A stretch of DNA of 64,000 nucleotides from Zingiber officinale. Taxonomy: Eukaryota > Streptophyta > Magnoliopsida > Zingiberales > Zingiberaceae. The stretch covers positions 35,997,511-36,061,510 of the forward strand of contig NC_056000.1 of assembly GCF_018446385.1 (NCBI RefSeq), written 5' to 3'. Positions 13,801 through 22,470 of the stretch are shown one piece after another. Under the pieces are notes generated by a model. That model had not been told where the DNA came from. It ran no database searches and saw only the letters and a program-made list of their open reading frames with translations. Each line of letters opens with the position of its first letter. Position 1 is the first letter of the stretch. The translations under genes and the position numbers were made by a program.

Positions 13801-14337
13801 CTGCATTCTTACAAGCCAAGCTAAACTTTTCCCCCCATGATTTCAGCTAGCAAATGAATTTGTGATATATGTTCTTTCAGAGCAATGGACTTCCTAGTGG
13901 AGCTATTTCAGAACTTGCTGGATCATCCAAACTGGACAATGACACAAGTGTGCGATGATTCCTACACAAAGACCTTAAAGAAATGGCATGGCTGGCTTGC
14001 TAGTTCTAGCTTTTCCGTAATACATGTTACCGCTGTTTCTGTTCTTATGTTTTCCCCTTCCAATTATTCACCGACGAACTTCCTTTCAGATTGCTATCAA
14101 ACTTGCTCCTGATAGAAAGAAGTTCATAGAGCTCATCGGCGGATCTGGCAACCTCAATGCTGACATGGATCATTTTTGTAAAACATTTGCTCCTCTTCTC
14201 GCAGAGAACCACAGCTTCCTTGTATGAACCCTAAACTTGATTATCATCCTTCAATAAATCTACACGAACTGACGTAACTTGCTGCTTTCCTCTTCGTGAA
14301 GGCCAGTGTCGGCTTCAACAATATGAAGGCTTCCTGA
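10804..14337 (+). CDS. GLTP1: Glycolipid transfer protein, GLTP1-like
   Basis: Cytosolic GLTP-fold protein that binds and moves glycolipids between membranes. Six exons: 10804-10921, 11541-11596, 12406-12536, 13881-14016, 14090-14221 and 14302-14337, all GT-AG. They give 202 residues, the same length as Arabidopsis GLTP1 as I remember it. Family landmarks are present: the N-terminal F-T-P-x-L-E-G-x-K-H-V-K, the lipid-headgroup region K-S-D-I-G-G-N-I-T-R-L (Asp and Asn of the recognition centre), G-S-S-S-C-T-N-G-L-L-W-L-T-R-A-M (the Trp that stacks on the sugar), K-K-W-H-G-W-L-A-S (the conserved His), and the C-terminal A-S-V-G-F-N-N-M-K-A-S. ATG 10804 is chosen because the protein then starts as the family does. 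The gene looks intact. It could instead be named for another GLTP-domain paralogue, but the sequence is closer to GLTP1 than to the ACD11 group. Confidence 0.95.
11240..11291. repeat. 17-bp direct repeat flanking a T/A palindrome (GLTP intron 1)
   Basis: The 17-mer AATCTTTTCAATCACCT occurs at 11240-11256 and again at about 11275-11291. The copies are separated only by a run of about ten T followed by about ten A. This looks like either a replication slip or the scar of a small insertion with a target duplication. Confidence 0.7.
12840..13500. other. Unclassified moderately GC-rich insert in GLTP intron 3
   Basis: This part of the 1.3-kb intron between exons 3 and 4 differs from the AT-rich rest. 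It is richer in G, with phrases such as GAGCTCGGTCAAGG and GTCCAAGGTGGAGTG, and has a CT microsatellite at about 13269-13287. It may be a decayed mobile-element fragment. I could not find its ends or any coding sequence. Confidence 0.3.
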
Positions 14338-15620
14338 TTGCAACAGCTAAGTTTGCTCTGTCACACATTACCTTCTTTTTGCTGCCGATTCTGTTTCGGT
14401 TTCTCAACTATAAAAATAATGTAAGAGACAGTCAAACTGTACATGGCATCTGTTGCCATTTTATCACTTTTGTAGTGTAAAAATTGGTTTTATCTTCTGA
14501 AGTATACACCTATTTTTCAGTCAGTGAATAATGAGGTGTGTAGCTCTTATCATAGTTCAAAATACCACCAATTCATGATCTTTCATTGTAAACTCGTGTA
14601 GTTCTTTGATAGGAAACATAGTTTGTAAGTAGGTAAAGTAATTGTATATTCGGAAAATTTTATGGGAGGATAGAAAAAAAAGAAAGGTTTTAGTAGGCTT
14701 AGTTTACTTGCCGAGAGAGGGACGAGGAGAGGAGAGGGAAGTGCAATCCAATGGTGTTGTTTACTTGAGTAAAGGAAACAAGAAGGAAGAAGAAAAAAGA
14801 GGAATTTGTTTACTTGATTAAAGGAAAGAGGAAGACAAAAGGGGTTAAGTTTTGATCCACAAATAGTTTACAATAACCATCTAATTTTTATCCCATTAAA
14901 TGAGATTGACTATATGAATCTTCTTGCACCATTAAACTCTATTCCCTATTATATCCTTATTATATTTAAATATATTTTTTAAATTTTATTATTACTAATC
15001 AAATATTTTTTTATCGCCCTCTTCTTCAATTAATGTATATATTTATCATGATATCATATTACTTAATTAGAGCATTTACTAATTGTCTAAATATATGTTA
15101 ATATTATCTTAAATGTATCTTTTAAATTTTTTTTAATAGATTGTGTCTTAACTTTTTCTTTAATGTTCTCATTCTTTATTGGTCTATTAATCATATGTTC
15201 ACAAATTCATCTTAATATCGACTTTCTTTTTTCTCATGTGCTCGTCTCACAATTCAATATTTAGTGTCATATAATATAGTAAATTTAACCGTCATTTTAT
15301 AAAATTTTCTTTTACTTTACTATGTCAATAAACACCGGACATCCTTTAGGCTTCAAAAGTTTAGTAGATCAAAATATCAAAGATTTAATTCTTCTCCTGC
15401 TGGATGATCTGCCCATTAACAAGCTTGATGGATTGATTCAACTAAATTTTCTATATTTCTTTAGCTTGTTCTTTCCATTTATGTCTTCTCCTTGAAGACG
15501 TTTCTAGCCGAGATCTTGGTCTCTTTCATTTCAAATAGATACTCTATTTGCATCGCAATTTACCTGAGGAAACTCCATTCCAAGCTACTCCTCGAAACCC
15601 ATCTATCAACTTTGAATTGG
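14338..15620. other. GLTP 3' UTR and gene-free AT-rich DNA
   Basis: The 3' UTR probably extends to about 14.55-14.6 kb. The rest is AT-rich with purine-rich runs (14.64-14.85 kb) and no ORF, RNA or TE end that I can support. Confidence 0.5.
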
Positions 15621-15624
15621 CCTA

Positions 15625-15903
15625 GTTTCTCAACAAATAAATGCTTGGACCAATAAAATCTTACTTAATGGAGAGATAGTTGGAAAGGTGACAAAGCCCT
15701 ATACGTTTCATTATAAGACCAATAAATCGGAAAAAGATAGATTATTTTGTGAAAGAATCTCTGGACCCATAAAAATAAAATTTGTACTTGTGGAAATTAT
15801 CGAGTGATTGGAGTTGAAAAAGAAGACCCGAAAGTTTATGAATAATGTGGGATGGAATTTATTAATTCTCGGATACGAAGATATCAAATGGGATACAGAG
15901 AAC
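15625..15903 (+). pseudogene. rpoC1: Plastid rpoC1 fragment (nuclear plastid DNA)
   Basis: Read on the + strand this segment resembles the start of plastid rpoC1 (RNA polymerase beta' subunit). It keeps recognisable pieces such as [17 protein letters not shown] and R-R-Y-Q-M-G-Y in order, but with stop codons, frameshifts and lost residues. The similarity fades at about 15625 on the left and stops near 15903. It is a short, old plastid-to-nucleus transfer and is not functional. The match is from memory of the plastid protein and was not computed. Confidence 0.75.
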
Positions 15904-16528
15904 CTTTGTGATAAGGAGAACCTTGTCACTCTTACTGCCTAGCTTGAGATTTGCGGCAGTCATATGACCAAGTGTGAACTTTCGTTTACCCGAGAGGAGA
16001 GGAGAGGAGAAAACTCAATTCTATTTCTCTCCTCCCCCTCGATTGATATTATCAATCCGCACAGATAAACAAGGCGCAAGTCTAGAAGAAAGCTGCTTGT
16101 TTCGGATAAGGGTATGAGATAGGTAATAGGAATGATTGTATATATTAATGAAATGGGAATGATTCCCATACTCCTCATATTACTCATTAATGGCTCATTC
16201 TCATATTTTAAGGAATGAATCCTTGGAGTCTACTATCATTTCCCCAAACTAAACATCAAGTTTCATTCCATTCTCATTTCAAGTCCTCTAAACAAACAGC
16301 CCCTCAATCGGCAGTACCTTTGCTGCTCATGAAACCTGATTTTCAATTCTTGCATTGTAGACTAAATCTCTTGTGCTGGAATTTAGTTGTATAAAATTGG
16401 TTTGCTTCGGATGAATGTTGCATGACCAAACTTTCTCTTCAATTGCATAGAATGCGTGTGACTTCAATCAATATTCCCCTCTCACCAAAGTCCAAACACA
16501 CGATCTTGACATGAACACTTTTACTTGG

Positions 16529-16530
<2 letters not shown>
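15904..16530. other. Gene-free spacer, possible MITE-like sequence
   Basis: No coding or RNA feature is seen. Phrases such as ATGGGAATGATTCCCAT (a near palindrome at about 16150-16167) and the CCATTCTCATTTC context near 16270 resemble small DNA-transposon derivatives. I cannot define terminal repeats. Confidence 0.3.

Positions 16531-16573
<43 letters not shown>
16531..16573. repeat. (TA)n microsatellite
   Basis: Uninterrupted TA dinucleotides for about 43 bases. Confidence 0.98.
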
Positions 16574-16576
<3 letters not shown>

Positions 16577-16619
16577 CAAAGGTTCAATGTGAAAATTATT
16601 GTGAATCACATTAACACCA

Positions 16620-16738
16620 ACGGCGAAAGTACTGGGGCCAGGCCAACAACAACATTAAGAGATGAAAGCTAAGGAAATAATAAACGAGAGTAGATACCCT
16701 AAAGTCCCAAATAGTAAACGATGGATATTATATATAGA
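16620..16738 (+). pseudogene. rrn16: Degenerate plastid 16S rRNA fragment
   Basis: Resembles the part of bacterial-type 16S rRNA around the universal 'ATTAGATACCC...GTAAACGATGGATA' block. Here one reads GTAGATACCCT at about 16692 and TAGTAAACGATGGATA at about 16713. The upstream segment contains ATTAAGAGATGAAAGCT, closer to the plastid than to the plant mitochondrial version. It is heavily mutated (many G/C-to-A/T changes), so it is an old nuclear insertion and not a working rRNA. Confidence 0.65.
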
Positions 16739-17594
16739 ATGTTGATATGTTGGGCACCTCATCAGGCGTGCCGCGTGCTAAGGAGGTGATCCCACGTGGG
16801 GCCCACGGTCATGTGAGGGCGCCCATATATATGGTTTATTATCTTGCAAATTTTACCTTGACATCATGTGAGGATTTAATTTTTTTACGTTTTAAATTTT
16901 TTTTTACGTTTCCTATAATTCAACTTTTAAATCCTAAAAAAAAATCTTATTAATCTAACCATGAGCTTAAACAAATAAACAAAAAAAATTAACGTTTCGC
17001 CTGAGTTGGCTCATGCTTACATATAGTTGTATTTTGATATGATAATGAAGAGGGATCCATCAAAGAAGGGTCAAAGTAAGAAAGAGCGACTGACGTGGAG
17101 GTCAAAGTCAAGACAGTTAAAAGCCTAGATCAGCTAATCAGGCGAAGTTGGCTAAACGAGCCTCCAAGGCCGTTCAGACGTGACTGTTCGAACGACCATC
17201 CTCTGAAAAGCTTGCAACTGAAGTTAAGTGACAAACTGTAAATCACCCGTCCCACCATCCCTGCCGAGCGGATGGTGTGTTCGGTCAGACAAAATGCAGC
17301 CCTCCAAAAATTAGACAGCAGAATGAAGGAAAATAGCTCTGTTCAGTATGATCAGGCTGGGACATCCCTGCCAAGTGGCATCCGGTCGGCCTACAGTGGG
17401 ATCCATTTACATGTCTCATCGTACCCTTTTGGAGGTTTGTGCCACTTGACAACAAAATATATCTAGTAGACAAATCGTACTTTAGAAGCTTTCCACCTGT
17501 CACATTAGAGATTTGTGTGTTTACTTAAGGAAAAGTGTCAGGGACACTTTTTGGCTTGTCTTTTCTTAGGACATTTTGAAAAACATGTATATGC

Positions 17595-17602
<8 letters not shown>

Positions 17603-17648
<46 letters not shown>
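17603..17648. repeat. (TA)n microsatellite
   Basis: About 46 bases of TA dinucleotides, directly next to the first copy of a duplicated segment. Confidence 0.97.
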
Positions 17649-17649
<1 letters not shown>

Positions 17650-17963
17650 TTCTAGACGTCTCACATGCACTCAGTCGCGCACGCTGGGTGCAGGGTGTTT
17701 TTTTTCCCAAAATACTTTTTCCATTAAAAATTATTTTTAAAAAAATCCTCTACATCGTCGAGTAGTGTGGTGGCCTTGGTTAGGTGACGCCCATCAACAT
17801 CGTCCAAGATATCAAAGTATTATATACACACATGTTGGGCACGTGAGGGCATTCGGAACACTTTCGAACGTCTCACATGCATTCAGTCGCGCACACTAGG
17901 TGCAGAGTATTTTTTTTTTCTAAAATACCTTTTCCATTAAAAATTATTTTAAAAATTCCTCTA
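17649..17963. repeat. Two diverged direct copies of a ~105-bp segment
   Basis: 17649-17752 and 17861-17963 share ACGTCTCACATGCA, TCAGTCGCGCACRCT, a T-run, and TTCCATTAAAAATTATTTT in the same order. The copies are separated by about 108 bp. Function unknown; possibly terminal parts of an old repeat family. Confidence 0.75.
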
Positions 17964-18081
17964 CATGGTAGGGTTGTGTGGTGACCTTCATCGGGCGACC
18001 CGACCGCTCAGCAAAGGTCGTTGCACGATCAAATTAGTACTACTAAAAAATGTAGCAAAATTTTTTTAATGAAAAAAATCT

Positions 18082-18086
18082 AATAC
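18082..18086. other. Target site duplication AATAC (left)
   Basis: AATAC directly before the 5' LTR is repeated exactly at 21323-21327 directly after the 3' LTR. This fixes both ends of the element. Confidence 0.95.
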
Positions 18087-18939
18087 TGTTGGTCCCCGTG
18101 GATGTTTTGATGTGATCAACCAAGTTGATTAGGTCCTGCTGTGTTTTGATCCCTGTGTCTGAGTGTGCATGAGCTTAGGAGCACAGGAAGTCGAGCGGAA
18201 GACGCAGCTAGCATGAAGGATGAGAGAGCTGCGGAAGAGTACTCCGGTGGGCGTGAAGAGCGTGTGCGGCGTTCGAGGGACGTTAAGCCGGGACGGAAGG
18301 CTGCTCGAGGAGAAGGCAGGGAATTGGGTTCGGGTGAGCCCTATTCCGGTTGGCCAAAATCACCCAAAAGATCGGAGCATCGGAAGCCAACGCAAAAGAG
18401 CTGGAAAAAGGAGCTGTGTTGGAAAATCCAGCTCAAGGCACCTTCAACAGTCTTGAAGGCGCCTTCAAGGCTTGTTTAAGGAGCCTTCAACAGTCAAAAT
18501 TGACCATTCGTGCGCGGATAAAGTTTTATCTGCTGACCCAGCTTGGAGGCGCCTTAGACCCTCAATGGAGACGCCTTGGAGCTTCGGGATAGAATTTCCA
18601 GGGGCTATAAAAGGTCCCCTGGAGCTAGGAATTAGACAAAACTCAAGCAATCAATTGTATAAGCAATTCCTAAGCAACTAGTGAGCTTCCAAAGTGTAAA
18701 AGGCTTCTCCGCTTTCAGAGAAGGAGATTTTTCTTAGTGTGCATTTCATCGCCCTGAATTAACAACCCTCTTGGTTGTAACCAGGTTAAAATCATGTCTT
18801 CTGTTTATTTTCTGTCTCCTTAATTTAGTTGCTATTATTTTACTACTGATTTTATTTCTGAGTTGAAATTTGAGGAGGGTAGTTTTATTTTTATTTTCAG
18901 CAATTCACCCCCCTCTTGCCGGCCTCCGCTGCACCTACA
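18087..18939 (+). repeat. 5' LTR of the gag-only element
   Basis: Starts TGTTGGTCCC and ends CCTACA. It has several GGCGCC-type palindromes between about 18433 and 18580 and a TATA box (TATAAAA) at 18606-18612. Transcription should start about 30 bases downstream. Confidence 0.93.
18606..18612 (+). promoter_or_regulatory. LTR TATA box
   Basis: TATAAAA in the context GGGGCTATAAAAGG, conserved in the 3' LTR at 20989-20995. It sits just after the cluster of GGCGCC palindromes. Confidence 0.8.
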
Positions 18940-18941
18940 AT

Positions 18942-18953
18942 TGGTATCAGAGC
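18942..18953 (+). other. Primer binding site for initiator-Met tRNA
   Basis: TGGTATCAGAGC, the complement of the 3' end of plant tRNA-iMet, begins 3 bases after the 5' LTR. This is the usual PBS of plant Copia elements. Confidence 0.95.
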
Positions 18954-19004
18954 CTGATCGCCTCAGAAGGACTAACCGCCAACTGAAGCACTACGATCAA
19001 GACG

Positions 19005-20409
19005 ATGGCCGGAGCAAATATACATCCCCCAAAGTTCGACGGAGACTTCGCCACATGGAAGCGCAAAATGGAGGTATTTTTTAAAACTAAATTTGACATT
19101 CTTTTAATAATGAAATATGACTATACAGTTCCGAAAGATAAGGAGGAAAATACCTGGACGAAAAAGGAACAAGTAGACTTCGTCGCCAACGGGAAGGCTG
19201 AGTTCCATCTACTTAGCGTTTTGCCGCCTCAGGAGGTAAATCGGATCGAAAGCTACGACTCTGCAAAAGATCTCTGGGAAAAATTCCTGGAGCTCCACGA
19301 AGGCACCTCCGAAGCGAAGCTAGCAAGGCGCGACATCCTCCTGAACCAGTTGTCGAACCTCCGGATGAACCAAGGCGAGAAGGTAGCGCAGCTCCAAGCA
19401 AGGATCAAAGAGTTGATCACACAACTAACTAATCTTGGAGAAGAGGTAACAAACTGGGACTCTATCTGGTACGCGCTCAACGCCTTCCCTAGAATTCCAG
19501 AGTGGGCTTCCTTAGTAGATGCGTACTACATCTCTAAGGATCTCGAGGTAAGTACTTTAGAACAATTATTTTCGACTTTTGAACTTCACGAATCTCGAGT
19601 TTCAGAGCCCAATGGAGTAGAGAAGACCAGTCAGAGCATAGCCCTAAAGGCAAAAGTAAACGGTTCCGACTCCGAAGCCTCAGTCGACGAATCCGAAGTG
19701 GCACTACTGGTAAGACGCTTCAATAGGTTTTTTAGTACTAACAAATTTAAATCACAGAGGCATCATTGAAAGAAGAGGACGGTTCGTTGCTATAACTGCA
19801 ACGAAGAGGGGCACATCAAAGATGACTGCCCAAAGCTAAAGAGAAAGGAGAAAGAAAAGGAAAAGTCAAAATACAAGAAATCAGAACCCTCCAAGTACAA
19901 GAACCTGAAGGCTACTTGGTCAGATTCGTCATCCTCTGAGTCGGACATCGAAGAATTCTCGGGGTTAGCGCTAATGGCGAACCATCAACCGGTAGAAGAC
20001 TCAAGTTCAGAAATGAGCATAGATGAATGGGGAGATTCATCAGAAGAGGAAAGCTGCAGTGAAGGGGGAGCGTCACCGAGTCAGGTAAATAAGGTACGCA
20101 ATCTAACCCCAACTCAGTCTTTTCGCTTTATTAAAGCACTTTCTAAAGAGTTAGATCAATTAGAAAAAGAAAATGATAATTTGAAATTAGAAAATGAAAA
20201 TTTAAAATTGGAAATTGAAAAATTGAAATCTGATGCATGCTTAAAGATAAATGTTTTTCCAAAATCAAAACTTAAAATTTATGGAAAATTAAACTGGTAC
20301 ATTAGAAACCATCAGGGTTAACTTAGAAAAGTGCCCAAAATTTATGTGCCCCCTAAATATCTGATTAATCCAGTAGGAAGGAACCTCTATTGGGTTCCAA
20401 AATCTGTGC
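19005..20409 (+). pseudogene. gag: gag polyprotein of the gag-only element, two in-frame stops
   Basis: Copia-type Gag, which forms the virus-like particle. ATG 19005 opens 254 codons: an N-terminal W-K-R-K-M-E-V-type segment (DUF4219-like), then a UBN2-type helical domain around L-W-E-K-F-L-E-L-H-E-G-T. A TGA at 19767-19769 interrupts. The same frame continues at once into a lysine/arginine stretch and a perfect C-X2-C-X4-H-X4-C zinc knuckle (19788-19829), an acidic serine-rich region and a Leu/Glu/Asn coiled coil (about 20140-20235). A TAA follows at 20319-20321, after which the same frame still reads a typical N-P-V-G-R-N-L-Y-W-V-P-K ending and runs into the 3' LTR. The stops are single-base changes in an otherwise preserved frame. 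The copy is probably inactive unless the TGA is read through. Confidence 0.9.
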
Positions 20410-21322
20410 TATTGGGTCCCCATGGGTGTTTTGATGTGATCAACCAAGTTGGTTAGGTCCTGCTGTGTTTTGATCCCTGTGTCTGAATGTGCAGGAGCTT
20501 AGGAGCGTAGGAAGTCGAGCGGAAGACGCAGCTAGCGTGAAGGACGGTACGGGAAGGGAGCCGACGGGCTCAGTGCGTCCGAAGGACGAGAGAGCTGTGG
20601 AAGAGTACTCCGGTGGGTGTGAAGAGCGCGCGCGGCGTTCGAGGGACGTTAAACCGGGATGAAAGGCTGCTCGAGGAGAAGGTCGGGAATTGAGTTCGGG
20701 TGAGCCCTATTCTGGTTGGCCGAAATCACCCAAAAGATCGAAGCATCGGAAGCCAACGCAAAAGAGCTGGGAAAAGGAGTTGTGTTGGAAAATCCAGCTC
20801 AAGGCGCCTTCAACAGTCTTGAACGCCCCTTCAACTTGAAGGCGCCTTCAAGGCTTGTTCAAGGCGCCTTCAACAGTTAAAGTTGACCGTTCATGAGCGG
20901 ATAAAGTTTTATCCGCTGACCCAGCTTGGAGGCGCCTTAGACCCTCAATGGAGGCGCCTTGGAGCTTCGGGATAAAATTTTCAGGGGCTATAAAAGGTCC
21001 CCTAGAGCTAGGAATTAGACATAACTCAAGCAATCAATTGTGTAAGCAATTCCTAAGCAACTAGTGAGCTTCCAAAGTATAAAAGGTTTCTCCGCCTTCA
21101 GAGAAGGAGATTTTTCTTAGTGCGCATTTCATCGCCCTAGATTAATAACCCTCTTGGTTGTAACTAGGTTAAATTCCTGTCTTCTGTTTATTTTCTGTCT
21201 CCTTAATTTAGTTGCTATTATTTTACTACTGATTTTATTTCTAAGTTGAAATCCGAGGAGGGTAGTTTTATTTTTGTTTTTAGCAATTCACCCCCCTCTT
21301 GTCGGCCTCCGCTGTACCTACA
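20410..21322 (+). repeat. 3' LTR of the gag-only element
   Basis: Direct copy of 18087-18939 with the first dinucleotide mutated to TA. It has an extra block near 20540-20590 and a fuller set of GGCGCC palindromes (20800-20960). The TATA box is at 20989-20995. Confidence 0.93.
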
Positions 21323-21654
21323 AATACTACTTATGCAGGATGGACAAACAGAAAAGAGTTCGGACTTATGGACACCAACACGCTATGAAATTTGGAGTCC
21401 AAGAATTCCCACAATACTTGAGACAAGAAGATACTTTTAATGTCCCTTGAGAAGACAACTTGATAATGTCCAACAATGTTTGATAGACAATGTTTGAAAC
21501 ATTCTAACTTTCCTAGGAATATCGAGTCAAAAAATAGTCATTATCAATGCTCTTACAAACTACTTTCTTACCATTGTGCAGAAACCACTTAGTAAAAAGT
21601 TCTCATGTTATGCTATCTTATCAAGAGCTTATGCTGGTCTATATTCTACTTGGG
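21323..21654. other. Spacer, possible further pararetroviral or element remnant
   Basis: Begins with the right TSD copy (AATAC). It continues with sequence that has no clean ORF and no recognisable domain. It adjoins the inverted pararetroviral fragment and may belong to the same insertion. Confidence 0.3.
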
Positions 21655-21955
21655 AGAAAATAAAAAGCCTTCAACTGTTGGTTATATTTTACTATAGTCT
21701 TGCAATATGTTCTAAGTATAATTTCAAGTTTACTGTAGATAAATAACATAAAACCCTCTAAACAGTAGATTATTGATAAAAGTTCATAATCTAAAGACGT
21801 TAAACGACTTTTTTCTTTATATCTACCAAAGGCATAACGACAGAGAGACTCTGAAATTTTAGGGTCATATTTTGATTTTTTTTCCTAAATAAAGCACCAC
21901 CAACCCGTCTCACATCCATATGTTTCAATGACTTGGTAGTCTGAGTCTAATGGCA
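21655..21955 (-). pseudogene. Endogenous pararetrovirus RNase H region, inverted copy
   Basis: The reverse complement is closely similar to the + strand at about 23300-23610 (the end of reverse transcriptase and the RNase H domain of a Caulimoviridae-type pol). It shares the acidic D-Y-E-L-L region and the R-T-x-C segment but has stops and substitutions. The two copies point in opposite directions, which is common at rearranged endogenous pararetrovirus loci. Not functional. Confidence 0.75.
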
Positions 21956-22470
21956 AATTAACTGAGGTAAGTGTTGTACCATGGTTTTGATTTGTTTAAC
22001 CAGATCAACATCTTGTTGATTAAATACCTTTGCCCAGTTTGAGAGTGGTGGTAGCTCTCCTGCTGAATGTGGGAACCCTACTTCCTCTCTGTCTCCCTCT
22101 TCCTTTTACCTATGCCCTAAACCTCACTCCAAGAAACCAACTGTTAAGCTCTCCTTATAGGAAAACTAGTAAGATTTAGCGAAAGCCCAACCCTTTCTTT
22201 CTCCTCTGACCGGAGTGAATTTAGCTATACTAACCTTTATCCTATTTTTTATGAAGATGTCTTTACCATATACTATCAAGATTGTCTTAAGCCCTCATAC
22301 TTAAACACCTTACTTACTAAGACACTTTGGATGCAGTTATCTCTAGACTTGAAAAACTAGAGGTTATAGGAGAAAATCCAACCAAATACTAAGAAAAAGA
22401 TAAAACATATTATAAACTAAATATCATCAACCCATACTTAACCATTAAAGCATAAGATTTAAAATACACT
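21956..22470 (+). other. Region between pararetroviral fragments
   Basis: No intact ORF. A stretch near 22320-22400 may be decayed sequence upstream of the reverse transcriptase domain of the same pararetrovirus, but I could not confirm any domain. Confidence 0.35.

Larger units (their letters stand above)
18087..21322 (+). mobile_element. Gag-only LTR retrotransposon (non-autonomous, Copia-like gag)
   Basis: A complete 3.2-kb element. The 5' LTR is 18087-18939 (853 bp), the tRNA-iMet primer binding site is 18942-18953, the internal gag reading frame is 19005 to about 20409, the 3' LTR is 20410-21322 (913 bp), and the perfect TSD is AATAC. LTRs start TGTTGG (TATTGG in the 3' copy) and end CCTACA. 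There is no protease, integrase, reverse transcriptase or RNase H, and no room for them, so it must move with enzymes supplied in trans. This layout fits the class called TR-GAG. The LTRs differ by visible substitutions and by an indel of about 45-60 bp near 20540-20590, so the insertion is not recent. Confidence 0.95.

Noticed and set aside
16780-16792. AAGGAGGTGATCC, identical to the complement of the 16S rRNA 3' end
   Set aside because: Only 13 bases match and the flanks do not resemble rRNA. It lies close to the degenerate 16S piece but in the other orientation. Treated as chance unless a longer alignment shows otherwise.
18942-18953. Short match to initiator tRNA
   Set aside because: It is the 12-base retrotransposon primer site, not a tRNA gene. 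No full tRNA cloverleaf was found in the window.
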